Positions 10,901 to 18,127 of a stretch of DNA of 64,000 bases are shown in pieces; position 1 is the stretch's first letter; each line of letters opens with the position of its first letter. The DNA is from Aquabacterium soli (GTDB lineage Bacteria; Pseudomonadota; Gammaproteobacteria; Burkholderiales; Burkholderiaceae_C). The notes beneath the pieces are model-generated. The model searched no databases and was not told the origin of the DNA. It was given only the letters and a program-made list of their open reading frames with translations. Location of the stretch: contig NZ_RSED01000004.1 of NCBI RefSeq assembly GCF_003933735.1, positions 239,967 to 303,966 of the forward strand, read 5' to 3'. The position numbers were made by a program, and so were the translations under genes.

Positions 10901-11552
10901 CCAACTGGCCGCACAGATCCACCAGCCGCTGGGCCTGCGCCACCGGCGCGCCCTTGAGCAGTTGCAGCAGCGTGGTCTCGAACTCGGCCACGGCCTGGTC
11001 GTCGACGCGGCGCGGCACCGCGTCTGCCGGGGCAGCCAGAGGCACGTCCAGCGACACGGGAGGCCACTCCTGTACCCACAGGTCGGAGGGGCGAGCCAGC
11101 TCGGAGCCCGATTGTTCCATCAGGGCTTCGTACTGAGGAAACAGCGCCAGCGCGGACACCGGCTTGCCAGCCAGGCGGCGGCGCATCAGGTCGAGCAGGG
11201 CGAAGGACGCGGCCTCGATGGCCTTGATGGCCTCTTCGTTGAGCGACTGCGGCCTTGCCACGAAGCGCTGCACCAGCGCTTCGCTGGCGCGCAGCAGCAG
11301 GGCACCGGCCGGCAGGCCGGCCAGCTCCAGCGCACCCACGCCCTGGTGGATCTGCTGGCGCGCCGACCGCAGGATGGCCGGGTCCAGCGCATCCACATCG
11401 GAGAAGCCCGTGGCTTCGGCCTCTTTCAGGCAACGGTGCAGCGCCTTGTGGGCCGCCTCCAGGGACTTGCGCACTTCCTCGTGCACCCATGCGAGGGCAC
11501 TGAGGTCGTCCGACATGGGCGTGGCTTGCGGGCTGTCCATCAGGTCGTCCAT
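4929..11552 (-). CDS. chpA: Pil-Chp chemosensory hybrid histidine kinase ChpA (CheA/PilL-like)
   Basis: A 2207-residue CheA-type kinase that controls type IV pilus function by phosphorylating PilG and PilH. The N-terminal 600 residues are helical and contain degenerate Hpt-like segments without the phospho-histidine. Three clear Hpt domains follow: HTLKGSSRMVG near residue 786, HSLAGNSGTVG near 1183 and HTFKGGARLAG near 1434. Long acidic, Pro/Ala-rich linkers separate them. The dimerisation helices lie near 1590, the ATPase domain at about 1750-1900 (NSVTHGIEAP, DDGAGLDLERI, GRGIGMDVV), a CheW domain at about 1910-2040, and a C-terminal receiver at about 2078-2195 with DD, the phospho-acceptor in VVLSDIEMPRMDGF and a Lys in GKPYSEEE. 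It is the last gene of pilG-pilH-pilI-pilJ-chpA. ATG codons exist at residues 1 and 5, neither with a strong Shine-Dalgarno. Confidence 0.95.
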   Translation of the reverse strand: MDDLMDSPQATPMSDDLSALAWVHEEVRKSLEAAHKALHRCLKEAEATGFSDVDALDPAILRSARQQIHQGVGALELAGLPAGALLLRASEALVQRFVARPQSLNEEAIKAIEAASFALLDLMRRRLAGKPVSALALFPQYEALMEQSGSELARPSDLWVQEWPPVSLDVPLAAPADAVPRRVDDQAVAEFETTLLQLLKGAPVAQAQRLVDLCGQLAADAQARQAHREAATWVLACGFLEALAGARLPLSLHVKRVLSALLSQLRNLVRQPGMPSDRLAHELLFFCAQAEPEPGADAGASSGTGVLDRLREAFRLRSHQQVDLVQSALGRFDPAWVGQAAKRVVSAKDAWSSVAGGELLRLNGLREPFALVADSIRRLYPDGDALGQALLEAVDATVASGAAPGAALAMEVATSLLYLEASLDEAEFEHPAERERVQRLAQRLQAVSAGQPPEPLEPWMEGLYRQVSDRQTIGSVVQELRSSLGECEKRIDQFFRDHEHVTPLVEVPSQLQSMKGVLAVLGLDAAAHAVSRMRADVEALLAPGADLLQAANSGVHDRLASNLGAVGFLVDMLAVQPGLAKHLFVFNADTGLLSPIMGRAPQPQPDIDPIEVMARPAEQVERVHSQEVAETLAESVVRADVPLADLSDELQHLADTPLVQDQPSLAASLANAQAALDRAAATDDQVEQQQARDEAVAALNDFVQSVTEPVGVDTPIDVLPEPLPQAPLVPERPAAPEATGLEEDDEMRDIFIEEAREVIGDARTAVAGLSRTPDDVGLLTTVRRAFHTLKGSSRMVGLGDFGEAAWAYEQLYNTWLASQVPASDELMGLSIEALTHLERWVDAITARQDRGWSPAGLVRAAEALRQDGRRETIVAPDVPSVAEAALPADAPADLPAELPEPVELVLPEHAEPLVELPELPPEIELIEVSLVDDDAVAREAEAQALAATAAANDTPPLTDTVADVFSPPEVEPPAHAGDPVEAPPLLEEAVDRLVLNLREDEASRDAVSETTPAEQTPAFEDTAPPVFSDTLTYEEGPPLDVALPEALSDEPLPTDQIEMIDIGEAIEMPADPADTADVTGGLDLAEPDFALDLPDEPAAETISLDLSEPEPALDTAPEPLVEGGLSDDEQVKVIGPLRISIPLFNIYLNEADEQSRRLSMQLGEWALEWHHRSIGDETIALAHSLAGNSGTVGYTELSRLARALEHALARSQSSGRGDEASATLFSDAAEEIRRLLHQFAAGFLKSPPEDLLQRLEHYEPSEALRADVANRQHLRLVRTDGDEALDVDAADAGEPALSDDPAEPPFEQAPEVQAPDEPVPQASVPPDDAQSEVVDVPLDSLPQQTVSLGLPEIKPFEPLPEEPASEHLVRAVGTDVDLGPDADIESVDAIDADLFPIFEEEALELLPQLAGDMRQWVQHPERQDLATACMRTLHTFKGGARLAGAMRLGELAHRMESAIERLIAGDQADPADLEALQARSDVLAEVFESLQRRDLSVQQDLAQLPASLVAPGTGDMAPAYDGLVRDAGDSALADLPSAQVGPASTQAQDGQALSAVPIDWSSVRTDFQPGAQAGADAVAASSIAAVRVRPRLLDRLVNHAGEVSIARTRLSAQMQQMRGSVGDLTENLDRLRQQLRDIELQAETQLSTRMEAARASQQNFDPLEFDRYTRFQELTRMMAESVNDVATVQRGLVRNLESAEDQLAAQSRLTRDLQDDLLRTRMVEFEGLSDRLYRVVRQAAKETGKQVRLDLVGGHTEVDRGVLDRMAGAFEHLLRNSVTHGIEAPASRQAQGKEPMGTIIVAVHQEGNEVAIEFRDDGAGLDLERIRRKAEAQQLLVPGAEASEADLAQLIFTPGFSTAESVTELAGRGIGMDVVRAEVNAMGGRIETATAAGQGTSFKLILPLTTAVTKVVMVRCGDLVVSIPTNLVELVRRARAEEIEHAYASGTLPYADLTLPFFWFGALLQHSPRGLAEGRSLPVVVVRSAQQRVALHVDEVLGNQDVVVKNLGPQLSRVPGLAGMTLLASGAVALIYNPVALATVYGAQAQTWSRQARVAEAGAPADQVDAARSPAALEAPAAPLVLVVDDSLTVRRVTQRLLTREGYRVTLAKDGLEALEKMAEEIPLVVLSDIEMPRMDGFDLARNLRGDERWKNVPIVMITSRIAQKHRDYAAELGVNHYLGKPYSEEELVSLVARYTHAALSQQDAEG

Positions 11553-11596
11553 CGAAGGGTTCGTCTATCGGCGTTGATGCGCTCGGGCCGCGGGGC

Positions 11597-13927
11597 TCAG
11601 GCGATCTTGAAACGGGCCACCGACTGCTGCAGTTCGTCGGCGGTCTTGGACAGCTCGCGCACCAGTTGCGCGGTGGAGCGGGTGCCGTCACCGGTCTGCT
11701 CGGTCACCGCGAAAATGTGCTGGATATTGGCCACCACCACGTTGGCCGATTCGGCTTCACGCAGCGCTTGTGAGGAGATCTCTTGAATCAGCTCGGCCAG
11801 CTGGCGTGACACGCGGTCGATGTCGTTCAGCGCCGTACCGGCCGCATCGGACAGCCGCGCCCCCTCGACCACCTTCTGCGTGGAGCGCTCCATGGCGCCC
11901 ACCGCATCCTGCGTGTCGGTCTGAATGGTGCGCACCAGCGCCGCGATCTGCTTGGTCGCGTCGCCCGAGCGTTCAGCCAGCCGCTGCACTTCTTCGGCCA
12001 CCACCGAGAAGCCGCGCCCGGCATCGCCAGCCGAGGCCGCCTGGATGGCGGCGTTCAGCGCCAGCACGTTGGTCTGCTCTGTAATGTCGGAGATCAGCTC
12101 GGTGATTTCGCCGATCTCTTGTGAGGATTCGCCCAGCCGCTTGATGCGCTTGGAGGTTTCCTGGATCTGCTCGCGGATGGTGTTCATGCCGCCGATGGCA
12201 TCCTGCACGGCCTTGAGGCCCGAATCAGCCGCGCTCAGCGACTGGCGCGCCACTTCGGCGGAGTGCTGGGCCTGGGCCGACACCTCGTTGATTCGGCCCG
12301 CCATGTTCAGCACCGACTCACCGGTTTCGCGGATCTCGCGCAGCTGTTCGTCAGAGGCGGCCAGCAGCTCGGTCGAGGTGGCTTCCACCTGCCCTGTGGT
12401 GTCCGACACCCGCGACACCGTGCCCTGCACCTGCGCCACCAGGGTTCGCAGCTCTTCCACCGTGAAGTTCACCGAGTCAGCGATGGCGCCGGTGATGTCT
12501 TCCGTCACCGTCGCTTGCTGCGTCAAGTCGCCTTCAGCCACCATCTGCAGCTCGTTCATCAAGCGCAGAATGGCCGCCTGGTTGGCGTCGTTCACGCGCT
12601 TGGCCTCGTGCTCCTGGCGCTCGGCCTGCTGACGCTGGAACTCGGCGACCTGCGCACGGTGGCGCTGCTCGGCCAGGTACACGTTGACCAGCCCATAACC
12701 CGCGGCACCGGCCAGCGCCAGGAACACCAGCAGCAAGGCCACGTTGACGCCGCCGATGCCGGCGCCTTCGGCGAGTTGCTTCTGGGCTTGTTCCAGGCCC
12801 TTGCGCAGCGGTTCGCTGTCGTCGACGATGCTGACCTGCGCGTCACGCGCAGCCACCAGGCCTTGCAGCGAGCCCAGGATGTAGCTGGACTGGGTGCGCA
12901 TCTCTTCGAACAGCTTGAGCAGCGCTTCGAGCTGTTCGCGTACCTCAGGATCGCGCGTGCCGGGCAGGCGCAGTTCCTGGTTGCCATTGGTCAGGCCTTC
13001 GGCCAGTTCCTTGAAGGCGTTCAAGTCCTTGCCCAGCAGGAACACGGCCTCGGTGGACACGCCTTCCACGGTCAGGAACTCGTTGGCCGACTTGCCGATC
13101 CGCTGAGTCAGCATGACCAGCTGGTTCAGGGCCTGAAGCTCGGCCGGCGACACACCGCCGCGCTCGATCTTGGTGGTCGCGATGCCTTCGGCCAGGTCCA
13201 GCAGGTCGGACGAATGGCCGTTGACCTCGCGCAGCGAGGTGCTCACCTTGGTCAGCACGTCCTTCTGCTTGAGCACGAAGCCGGCGTTCTTCTCGGCGCG
13301 GTCCACGAAGGGCAGCAGGGGCTGCAGCACGCTCTGCACACCGGCCGGCGCCTGGGCGATGCCGAGCGCAGCGTCGCCCTGCGTCAGGCCGCGCACATTG
13401 GCGGCCAGCACCTTGGCCGAGTCGGCCACTTCATCGAAAGACTGGGCCCGGCCCACCAGGGCCTGCGACACCGACTTGGCCAGGCGCTGCGACTGCATCA
13501 GGGCCTGGCCGGTGGCGCCGGCCTGCGTGGCACGGCGGTCGGCGGCGTTCACTGCAAAGATGGCGCTGGCCACCAGGCCGATCACACCCAGGATCACACC
13601 GCCCACCAGCAGGCGCTGCTGGCGCTCCAGGCCCAGGTTGCCGATCAATGGCAGGTTGGTCTTGGGCTCGGGCGGGAGCTGGTCGCTCAGGTCGAGCTCC
13701 GGGCGCAGGCGCGTGTCGTGGTAATCGGCCGGGAACTCGGAGGGCGCCGCCTCGGAGATGATGGATTCCTCTTGCGCCGAGGTGGGCAGCCCGGAATGCG
13801 AGCTCTGCGTGTCCACCGTCTGGGCGCCATCGGCCGTGACCAGGCCTTCCGCCACCAGGGCTTCGGGCTGGACTTCGTCTTCATCGCGCGACTTGCCCAG
13901 GTCCTTGATACGGCTCAGAAAGCTCAT
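11597..13927 (-). CDS. pilJ: type IV pilus methyl-accepting chemotaxis receptor PilJ
   Basis: Membrane receptor of the Pil-Chp pathway; senses a periplasmic or pilin-derived signal and controls ChpA. It has 776 residues. A soluble N-terminal extension of about 100 residues precedes the first membrane segment (about 106-128, LLVGGVILGVIGLVASAIFA); a periplasmic PilJ domain follows, then a second membrane segment near residue 400 (ALLLVFLALAGAAGYGLV), HAMP, and a signalling domain whose hairpin tip reads ITEQTNVLALNAAIQAASAG. There is no C-terminal WETF-type tether; it ends in VARFKIA. GGAG lies 10 nt before the ATG. The long N-terminal extension is unusual for receptors, although PilJ orthologs of Burkholderiales often have one. 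No pilK or chpB gene (methyltransferase, methylesterase) is nearby. Confidence 0.93.
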   Translation of the reverse strand: MSFLSRIKDLGKSRDEDEVQPEALVAEGLVTADGAQTVDTQSSHSGLPTSAQEESIISEAAPSEFPADYHDTRLRPELDLSDQLPPEPKTNLPLIGNLGLERQQRLLVGGVILGVIGLVASAIFAVNAADRRATQAGATGQALMQSQRLAKSVSQALVGRAQSFDEVADSAKVLAANVRGLTQGDAALGIAQAPAGVQSVLQPLLPFVDRAEKNAGFVLKQKDVLTKVSTSLREVNGHSSDLLDLAEGIATTKIERGGVSPAELQALNQLVMLTQRIGKSANEFLTVEGVSTEAVFLLGKDLNAFKELAEGLTNGNQELRLPGTRDPEVREQLEALLKLFEEMRTQSSYILGSLQGLVAARDAQVSIVDDSEPLRKGLEQAQKQLAEGAGIGGVNVALLLVFLALAGAAGYGLVNVYLAEQRHRAQVAEFQRQQAERQEHEAKRVNDANQAAILRLMNELQMVAEGDLTQQATVTEDITGAIADSVNFTVEELRTLVAQVQGTVSRVSDTTGQVEATSTELLAASDEQLREIRETGESVLNMAGRINEVSAQAQHSAEVARQSLSAADSGLKAVQDAIGGMNTIREQIQETSKRIKRLGESSQEIGEITELISDITEQTNVLALNAAIQAASAGDAGRGFSVVAEEVQRLAERSGDATKQIAALVRTIQTDTQDAVGAMERSTQKVVEGARLSDAAGTALNDIDRVSRQLAELIQEISSQALREAESANVVVANIQHIFAVTEQTGDGTRSTAQLVRELSKTADELQQSVARFKIA

Positions 13928-13984
13928 TGCTAGGTGCTCCAGTGATTCTTCAGATCCTGCAGGTGCGGCCGGCCCAAAGGCCTG

Positions 13985-14521
13985 TCAGGCCGCCACCTTC
14001 AGGAAGGCCTCGTCCGAGGCCAGTGCGGCGAGATTGAGTTCGTACCAGGGACGTCCCTGGGCGTCGGCCAGTTCGGCCGTGATGAAGTGCGGGCGTGCGC
14101 CGGTGGTGGCCGGGGCTTCGCTCATGTCCTGGGGGCGCCGCAGGCCCAGCAGGCGGTCGATGAGCAGCGCCGAGTTCAGCTGCAGCGAGGCACTGAAGGC
14201 CACCAGCCGGCCGGCATCCTTGCTGGCCACATCGCGCAGCGTCGCCGCGCGCGCAGGCAGCCCGATGAAAGCGCCCAGGTCGATCACACCATGCAACTGG
14301 CCGCGCAGGTTGGCCACGCCCAGGAACCAGGCATGGCTGTGCGGCACGGCCTGCAGCCCCACCAGCGAGAAGATTTCGCCGGCCTGCTCCAGCGGCAGCA
14401 AAAAGCCGTGTCCACCGGATTCGACCGCCAGCCAGCTGCGGGTGGGCGCGCTCTCGCGCGCCAGCCGCAGGCGCTCCGCCAGGCGTTGCTGCAACTCTCT
14501 GAGTGCTTCCTTGTTGGCCAT
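13985..14521 (-). CDS. pilI: Pil-Chp CheW-like adaptor PilI
   Basis: CheW-domain adaptor that couples the receptor PilJ to the kinase ChpA at the inner membrane. It has 178 residues with one CheW domain across most of its length; FSLVGLQAVPHSHAWFLG and VANLRGQLHGVIDLGAFIG are the recognisable strands. There is no receiver or other domain. It lies between pilH and pilJ, as in other Pil-Chp operons. A GGGAGGGG tract is 12 nt before the ATG, a slightly long spacing. Confidence 0.93.
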   Translation of the reverse strand: MANKEALRELQQRLAERLRLARESAPTRSWLAVESGGHGFLLPLEQAGEIFSLVGLQAVPHSHAWFLGVANLRGQLHGVIDLGAFIGLPARAATLRDVASKDAGRLVAFSASLQLNSALLIDRLLGLRRPQDMSEAPATTGARPHFITAELADAQGRPWYELNLAALASDEAFLKVAA

Positions 14522-14551
14522 GTCGTCGATGCCCCTCCCGTGGCGCGGCGC

Positions 14552-14917
14552 TCAGCCGAAGGCTTTGATCTTGGACAGCAGTTCTTCAGGATTGACCGGC
14601 TTGACGACGTAGTCCTTGGCGCCCTGGCGCAGGCCCCACACGCGGTCGGTCTCCTGGTTCTTGCTGGAGCAGATGATGACGGGGATGTCGGCGTAGGCCG
14701 GATCGCGCGTGATGGCGCGCGTCAGCTGGAAACCGTTCTGGCCCGGCATCACCACGTCCATCAGGATCAGCTCGGGCCGCTCTTCCTGCAAGCGCTTGAG
14801 GGCGTCTTCGCCGTTCTCGGCGGTGCGCACCTGGTAGCCGCGCTTGGTCAGCAGCTCGGACAGCACGTGCAGTTCGGTCTTGGAATCGTCGACCAACAAA
14901 ATCTTCTGAATCGGCAT
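14552..14917 (-). CDS. pilH: response regulator PilH (CheY-like)
   Basis: Stand-alone receiver domain of 121 residues, phosphorylated by ChpA; in Pseudomonas PilH works against or buffers PilG in twitching control. Visible key residues are the acidic pair in KILLVDDSKTE, the phospho-acceptor Asp in LILMDVVMPGQNGF, the Ser in CSSKNQ and the Lys in VVKPVNPEELL. The start was set at the ATG preceded by AAGGA 8 nt upstream; an upstream in-frame reading to 14974 has no support and would run into pilG. It is the second gene of the operon. Confidence 0.93.
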   Translation of the reverse strand: MPIQKILLVDDSKTELHVLSELLTKRGYQVRTAENGEDALKRLQEERPELILMDVVMPGQNGFQLTRAITRDPAYADIPVIICSSKNQETDRVWGLRQGAKDYVVKPVNPEELLSKIKAFG

Positions 14918-14945
14918 GTTCACATCCTTGGGGATTTCTGGGCGC

Positions 14946-15371
14946 TCAGGTGCCCGGCGATTCGCTCGGCGCACGGACAGCGTGCGAGGCGACCGCCTGC
15001 AGCAGCTGGTCCTTGGTGAAAGGCTTGGTCAGGTAATCCTGGGAGCCCACCATGCGGCCACGCGCCTTGTCGAACAGCCCGTCCTTGGACGACAGCATGA
15101 TCACGGGCGTGGCGGCGAATTTGGGGTTTCGCTTGATGATGGCGCAGGTCTGGTAGCCATCGAGGCGCGGCATCAGGATGTCGCAGAAGATGATGTCGGG
15201 CAGGTGATCGTTCACCTTGGACAAGGCATCGAAGCCATCCTCGGCCAGCAATACCTCGTAGCCCCCCTGCTTCAGGAAAATCTCGGCGCTGCGCCGGATG
15301 GTGTTGCTGTCATCGATGACCAGCACCCTGGCGGGCACGCGATCCCCTGCGTCAGATCCCATATCGCTCAC
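14946..15371 (-). CDS. pilG: response regulator PilG (CheY-like)
   Basis: Receiver-domain protein, first gene of the Pil-Chp operon; in Pseudomonas PilG promotes pilus extension through the motor PilB. It keeps the acidic pair in VLVIDDSNTIRR, the phospho-acceptor in IIFCDILMPRLDGY, the Ser of LSSKDG and the Lys of LTKPFTKDQLL. I place the start at GTG 15371, because GGAGGA sits 5 nt upstream of it; an ATG five codons earlier would put that Shine-Dalgarno inside the gene, and an ATG three codons later has poor spacing. The resulting protein is 141 residues. Confidence 0.92.
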   Translation of the reverse strand: MSDMGSDAGDRVPARVLVIDDSNTIRRSAEIFLKQGGYEVLLAEDGFDALSKVNDHLPDIIFCDILMPRLDGYQTCAIIKRNPKFAATPVIMLSSKDGLFDKARGRMVGSQDYLTKPFTKDQLLQAVASHAVRAPSESPGT

Positions 15372-15480
15372 GAAATCCTCCAGCAAATCTCAGCCGGTGT
15401 CGCAACCGCACGACGTGCGGGCCTGATGGTGCTCATGGCGCAGGCGGCGGGCATGGCCGCACAGGCACCCGCGCGGCGCT

Positions 15481-15651
15481 TCAAATCTGCACCATCTCGA
15501 AATCATCCTTGCGGGCGCCGCACTCCGGGCAGACCCAGTTCATCGGGACGTCTTCCCAGGCCGTGCCCGGGGCGATGCCCTCTTCAGGCAGGCCTGCCGC
15601 CTCGTCGTAGATCCATCCACAAATCAGACACATCCAGGTACGGGAAGCTTT
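15481..15651 (-). CDS. rubredoxin
   Basis: Small mononuclear iron electron carrier. The two knuckles CLICGW and CPECGAR provide the four Cys ligands, and the core reads YDEAAGLPEEGIAPGTAWED, all typical. The start is uncertain: GTG 15651 gives 56 residues, close to the usual 54-56, while ATG 15633 gives 50. No clear Shine-Dalgarno precedes either. A TACAAT hexamer on the minus strand at 15687-15692 may be its -10. It is divergent from thiD; the rubredoxin-thiD-hemL neighbourhood recurs in Burkholderiales. Its redox partner is not in the window. Confidence 0.92.
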   Translation of the reverse strand, partial: KASRTWMCLICGWIYDEAAGLPEEGIAPGTAWEDVPMNWVCPECGARKDDFEMVQI

Positions 15652-15822
15652 CACGTTTTCAGGGCCGGCATGAATACAATCGACCCATTGTAGCCACGCC
15701 AACCCTCACGAAACGCAGGGTTTCTGGGCACTTCTACCCTCGGGCTCCCTGGTGTAACGATTCAATACAACTCTTCCGCTCACCCAGGGCCTTCCATCAC
15801 GGAAACACACCGGCAAGACTAC

Positions 15823-16773
15823 ATGACGTCAATCTCAGCAGCCCCTCAGGATCCCGGCCTTCCCGACGCCCAGGCCCAGGAACCGACCTCGCCGGCCTGC
15901 GTGCTCACGTTCAATGTGAACGATCCCAGCGGCGCTTCCGGCATCTCGGCCGACATCACCACCGTGGCCTCGATGGGCGCCCATGCCCTGCCCGTGATCA
16001 CCGGCGTGCTGGTGCGCGACACCGCCGAGGTGTTGGACAGCTACGACATCGACGCGGACGCCGTGGTCGAACAGGCCCGCACCATCCTGGAAGACGCGCC
16101 CATTTCCGCCTGGAAGGTGGGCTTTCTGGGCAACGCCGAGAACGTCAGCGCCGTGGCCGAGATCCTGGCCGACTACTCCGAGGTGCCCCTGGTGGCCTAC
16201 CTGGGCAATGTGTCTTGGATGGATGAAGAGCGCCAGGTGTCCTACCTGGATGCCTACAAGGAACTGATCCTGCCGTCGGCCACCGTGCTGGTGGGCAACC
16301 ACCAGACGCTCACCGACCTGCTGCTGCCCGACTGGGAATCCGAGCGCGCACCCTCTGCCCGCGAGCTGGCCGTGGCGGCCAATGCGCTGGGCACGCAGTT
16401 CGTGCTGGTCACCGGCATCCAGTTGCCCGACCAGTTCATCGACAACGTGCTGGCCTCGCCCCAGGGCGCGCTGGCCGGCGAGCGCTTCGAGCGTTTCGAG
16501 ACCACCTTCGTCGGCGCGGGCGACACCCTGTCGGCCGCCCTCACCGCCATCCTGGCCACCACCGAGGCGGTGGACCAGGCCGTGTCCGAAGCCTTGAGCT
16601 TCCTGGACCAATCGCTCGACGCGGGTTTCCGTCCTGGCATGGGCGGCGTCGTTCCCGACCGCTTCTTCTGGGCCCTGCCCCCTGACGAGCCCGGCGAAGA
16701 CGATCCCGACGGTGGTGAAGGCCACGGCGCCGACGAGTCCACCACCCCGCCCAATCCCCGCCATGTCCACTGA
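15823..16773 (+). CDS. thiD: ThiD-like hydroxymethylpyrimidine/phosphomethylpyrimidine kinase (PfkB fold), divergent
   Basis: Ribokinase-fold kinase of 316 residues, similar along its length to ThiD, which phosphorylates HMP and HMP-P in thiamine synthesis. The N-terminal motif is [13 protein letters not shown] where typical ThiD has a Gly-Gly-Ala-Gly-Ile-Gln-Ala-Asp version. The anion-hole motif near residue 230 reads [12 protein letters not shown], with Asp where ThiD usually has Cys (GTGCTLSAA); GTGD/GAGD is the form of pyridoxal and sugar kinases. The C-terminal 30 residues are acidic and low-complexity. So the family is clear, while the exact substrate (HMP-P or a pyridoxal-like compound) is less so. 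The gene overlaps hemL by 11 bases. I find no TPP riboswitch in the 5' region. Confidence 0.8.
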   Translation: MTSISAAPQDPGLPDAQAQEPTSPACVLTFNVNDPSGASGISADITTVASMGAHALPVITGVLVRDTAEVLDSYDIDADAVVEQARTILEDAPISAWKVGFLGNAENVSAVAEILADYSEVPLVAYLGNVSWMDEERQVSYLDAYKELILPSATVLVGNHQTLTDLLLPDWESERAPSARELAVAANALGTQFVLVTGIQLPDQFIDNVLASPQGALAGERFERFETTFVGAGDTLSAALTAILATTEAVDQAVSEALSFLDQSLDAGFRPGMGGVVPDRFFWALPPDEPGEDDPDGGEGHGADESTTPPNPRHVH

Positions 16774-18073
16774 GCACCGCGCCGCCACCAACCAAGCCCT
16801 GTTCGAACGCGCCCAGGCCGTCATCCCCGGCGGGGTGAACTCGCCGGTGCGCGCCTTCCGCGCCGTGGGCGGCACGCCGCGCTTCATCGCCCGGGCGCAG
16901 GGCGCGTACATGTGGGATGCCGAAGGGCAGCGCTACATCGACTACATCGGCTCGTGGGGGCCGATGATCCTGGGCCATGGGCACCCCGAGGTGCTGGGCG
17001 CCGTGCGCAAGGCGGTCGAGGAAGGCTTCTCCTACGGCGCACCCACCGAGCGCGAGATCGAACTGGCCGAAGAGATCCTGAAGCTGGTGCCCAGCGCCGA
17101 ACAGGTGCGCCTGGTCAGCTCGGGCACCGAAGCGGCCATGAGCGCCATCCGCCTGGCGCGCGGCGCCACGGGCCGCGCCAAGCTGGTCAAGTTCGAGGGC
17201 TGTTACCACGGCCATGCCGATGCCCTGCTGGTCAAGGCCGGGTCGGGCCTGGCCACCTTCGGCCACCCCACCAGCGCCGGCGTGCCCCCCGAGGTGGTGC
17301 AGCACACGCTGGTGCTCGAGTACAACAACGTGGCACAGCTGGAAGAGGCCTTCGCCGAACAAGGCGACGAGATCGCCTGCGTGATGATCGAGCCCATCGC
17401 CGGCAACATGAACTTCGTGCGGGCCAGCATTCCCTTCATGACGCGCCTGCGCGAGCTGTGCACCCACCACGGCGCCCTGCTGGTGCTCGACGAGGTGATG
17501 ACGGGGTTCCGCGTGGCCCTGGGCGGCGCGCAAAGCCTGTACGCCCGCCAGATCCCTGGCTTCAAGCCTGATCTGTCGGTGTTCGGCAAGGTGATCGGTG
17601 GCGGCATGCCGCTGGCGGCCTTCGCCGGCCCCCGAGCCATCATGTCGCAGTTGGCCCCGCTGGGGCCGGTCTATCAGGCCGGCACGCTCTCGGGCAACCC
17701 GGTGGCCACGGCCTGCGGCCTGGCCACGCTCAAGCTGATCCAGCGCCCCGGCTTCTTCGAGGCCCTGAGCCAGCGCACGCGCGAGCTGTCGGAAGGCCTG
17801 ACGGGCGCCGCACGCCAGGCGGGCGTGCCCATGGCGGGCGATTGCGAAGGCGGCATGTTCGGGTTCTTCTTCGGGCCCGAGCTGCCGCAGAACTACCCTG
17901 CCGTGCTGGCCACCGACAAGGACCGCTTCAACCGCTTCTTCCACCAGATGCTGGACGCCGGGGTGTACCTGGCACCGGCCTTGTATGAAGCAGGCTTCGT
18001 CAGCGCCGCGCACACGGCCGAGGACATCGCTGCCACGGTGGGCGCTGCGCGCCGGGCCCTGGCCGCTGGCTGA
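16763..18073 (+). CDS. hemL: glutamate-1-semialdehyde 2,1-aminomutase
   Basis: PLP enzyme that converts glutamate-1-semialdehyde to 5-aminolevulinate, the C5 route to tetrapyrroles. It is 436 residues long, typical for the family. The N-terminus [12 protein letters not shown], the substrate region [14 protein letters not shown], and the PLP lysine Lys276 in [11 protein letters not shown] are visible. The start at ATG 16763, inside the thiD 3' end, gives the canonical N-terminus [18 protein letters not shown]; a longer reading from 16712 would add 17 Pro-rich residues of thiD-overlapping sequence. Translation is probably coupled to thiD. Confidence 0.96.
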   Translation: MSTEHRAATNQALFERAQAVIPGGVNSPVRAFRAVGGTPRFIARAQGAYMWDAEGQRYIDYIGSWGPMILGHGHPEVLGAVRKAVEEGFSYGAPTEREIELAEEILKLVPSAEQVRLVSSGTEAAMSAIRLARGATGRAKLVKFEGCYHGHADALLVKAGSGLATFGHPTSAGVPPEVVQHTLVLEYNNVAQLEEAFAEQGDEIACVMIEPIAGNMNFVRASIPFMTRLRELCTHHGALLVLDEVMTGFRVALGGAQSLYARQIPGFKPDLSVFGKVIGGGMPLAAFAGPRAIMSQLAPLGPVYQAGTLSGNPVATACGLATLKLIQRPGFFEALSQRTRELSEGLTGAARQAGVPMAGDCEGGMFGFFFGPELPQNYPAVLATDKDRFNRFFHQMLDAGVYLAPALYEAGFVSAAHTAEDIAATVGAARRALAAG

Positions 18074-18114
18074 GATCACCCGAACAGGCAGGTGGCCGAG
18101 GCATGCGGGCGGCT

Positions 18115-18120
18115 TAGAAT
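18115..18120 (+). promoter_or_regulatory. candidate -10 element of a leaderless mpl promoter
   Basis: TAGAAT lies 7 nt (CCGCCCC) before the mpl ATG, and there is no Shine-Dalgarno in between. The hexamer is also the loop of a small GGCGG/CCGCC inverted repeat that reaches almost to the start codon. No convincing -35 was seen. Confidence 0.35.
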
Positions 18121-18127
18121 CCGCCCC

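Noticed and set aside
8628..11786. 1052-codon open frame on the plus strand opposite chpA
   Set aside because: High G+C coding DNA leaves long antisense frames open; this one has low-complexity His/Gln/Arg-rich composition, no domain, and lies wholly opposite a clear gene.
15703..15822. Possible TPP riboswitch before thiD
   Set aside because: Neither the CTGAGA nor the ACCTGA core elements of a THI box are present.
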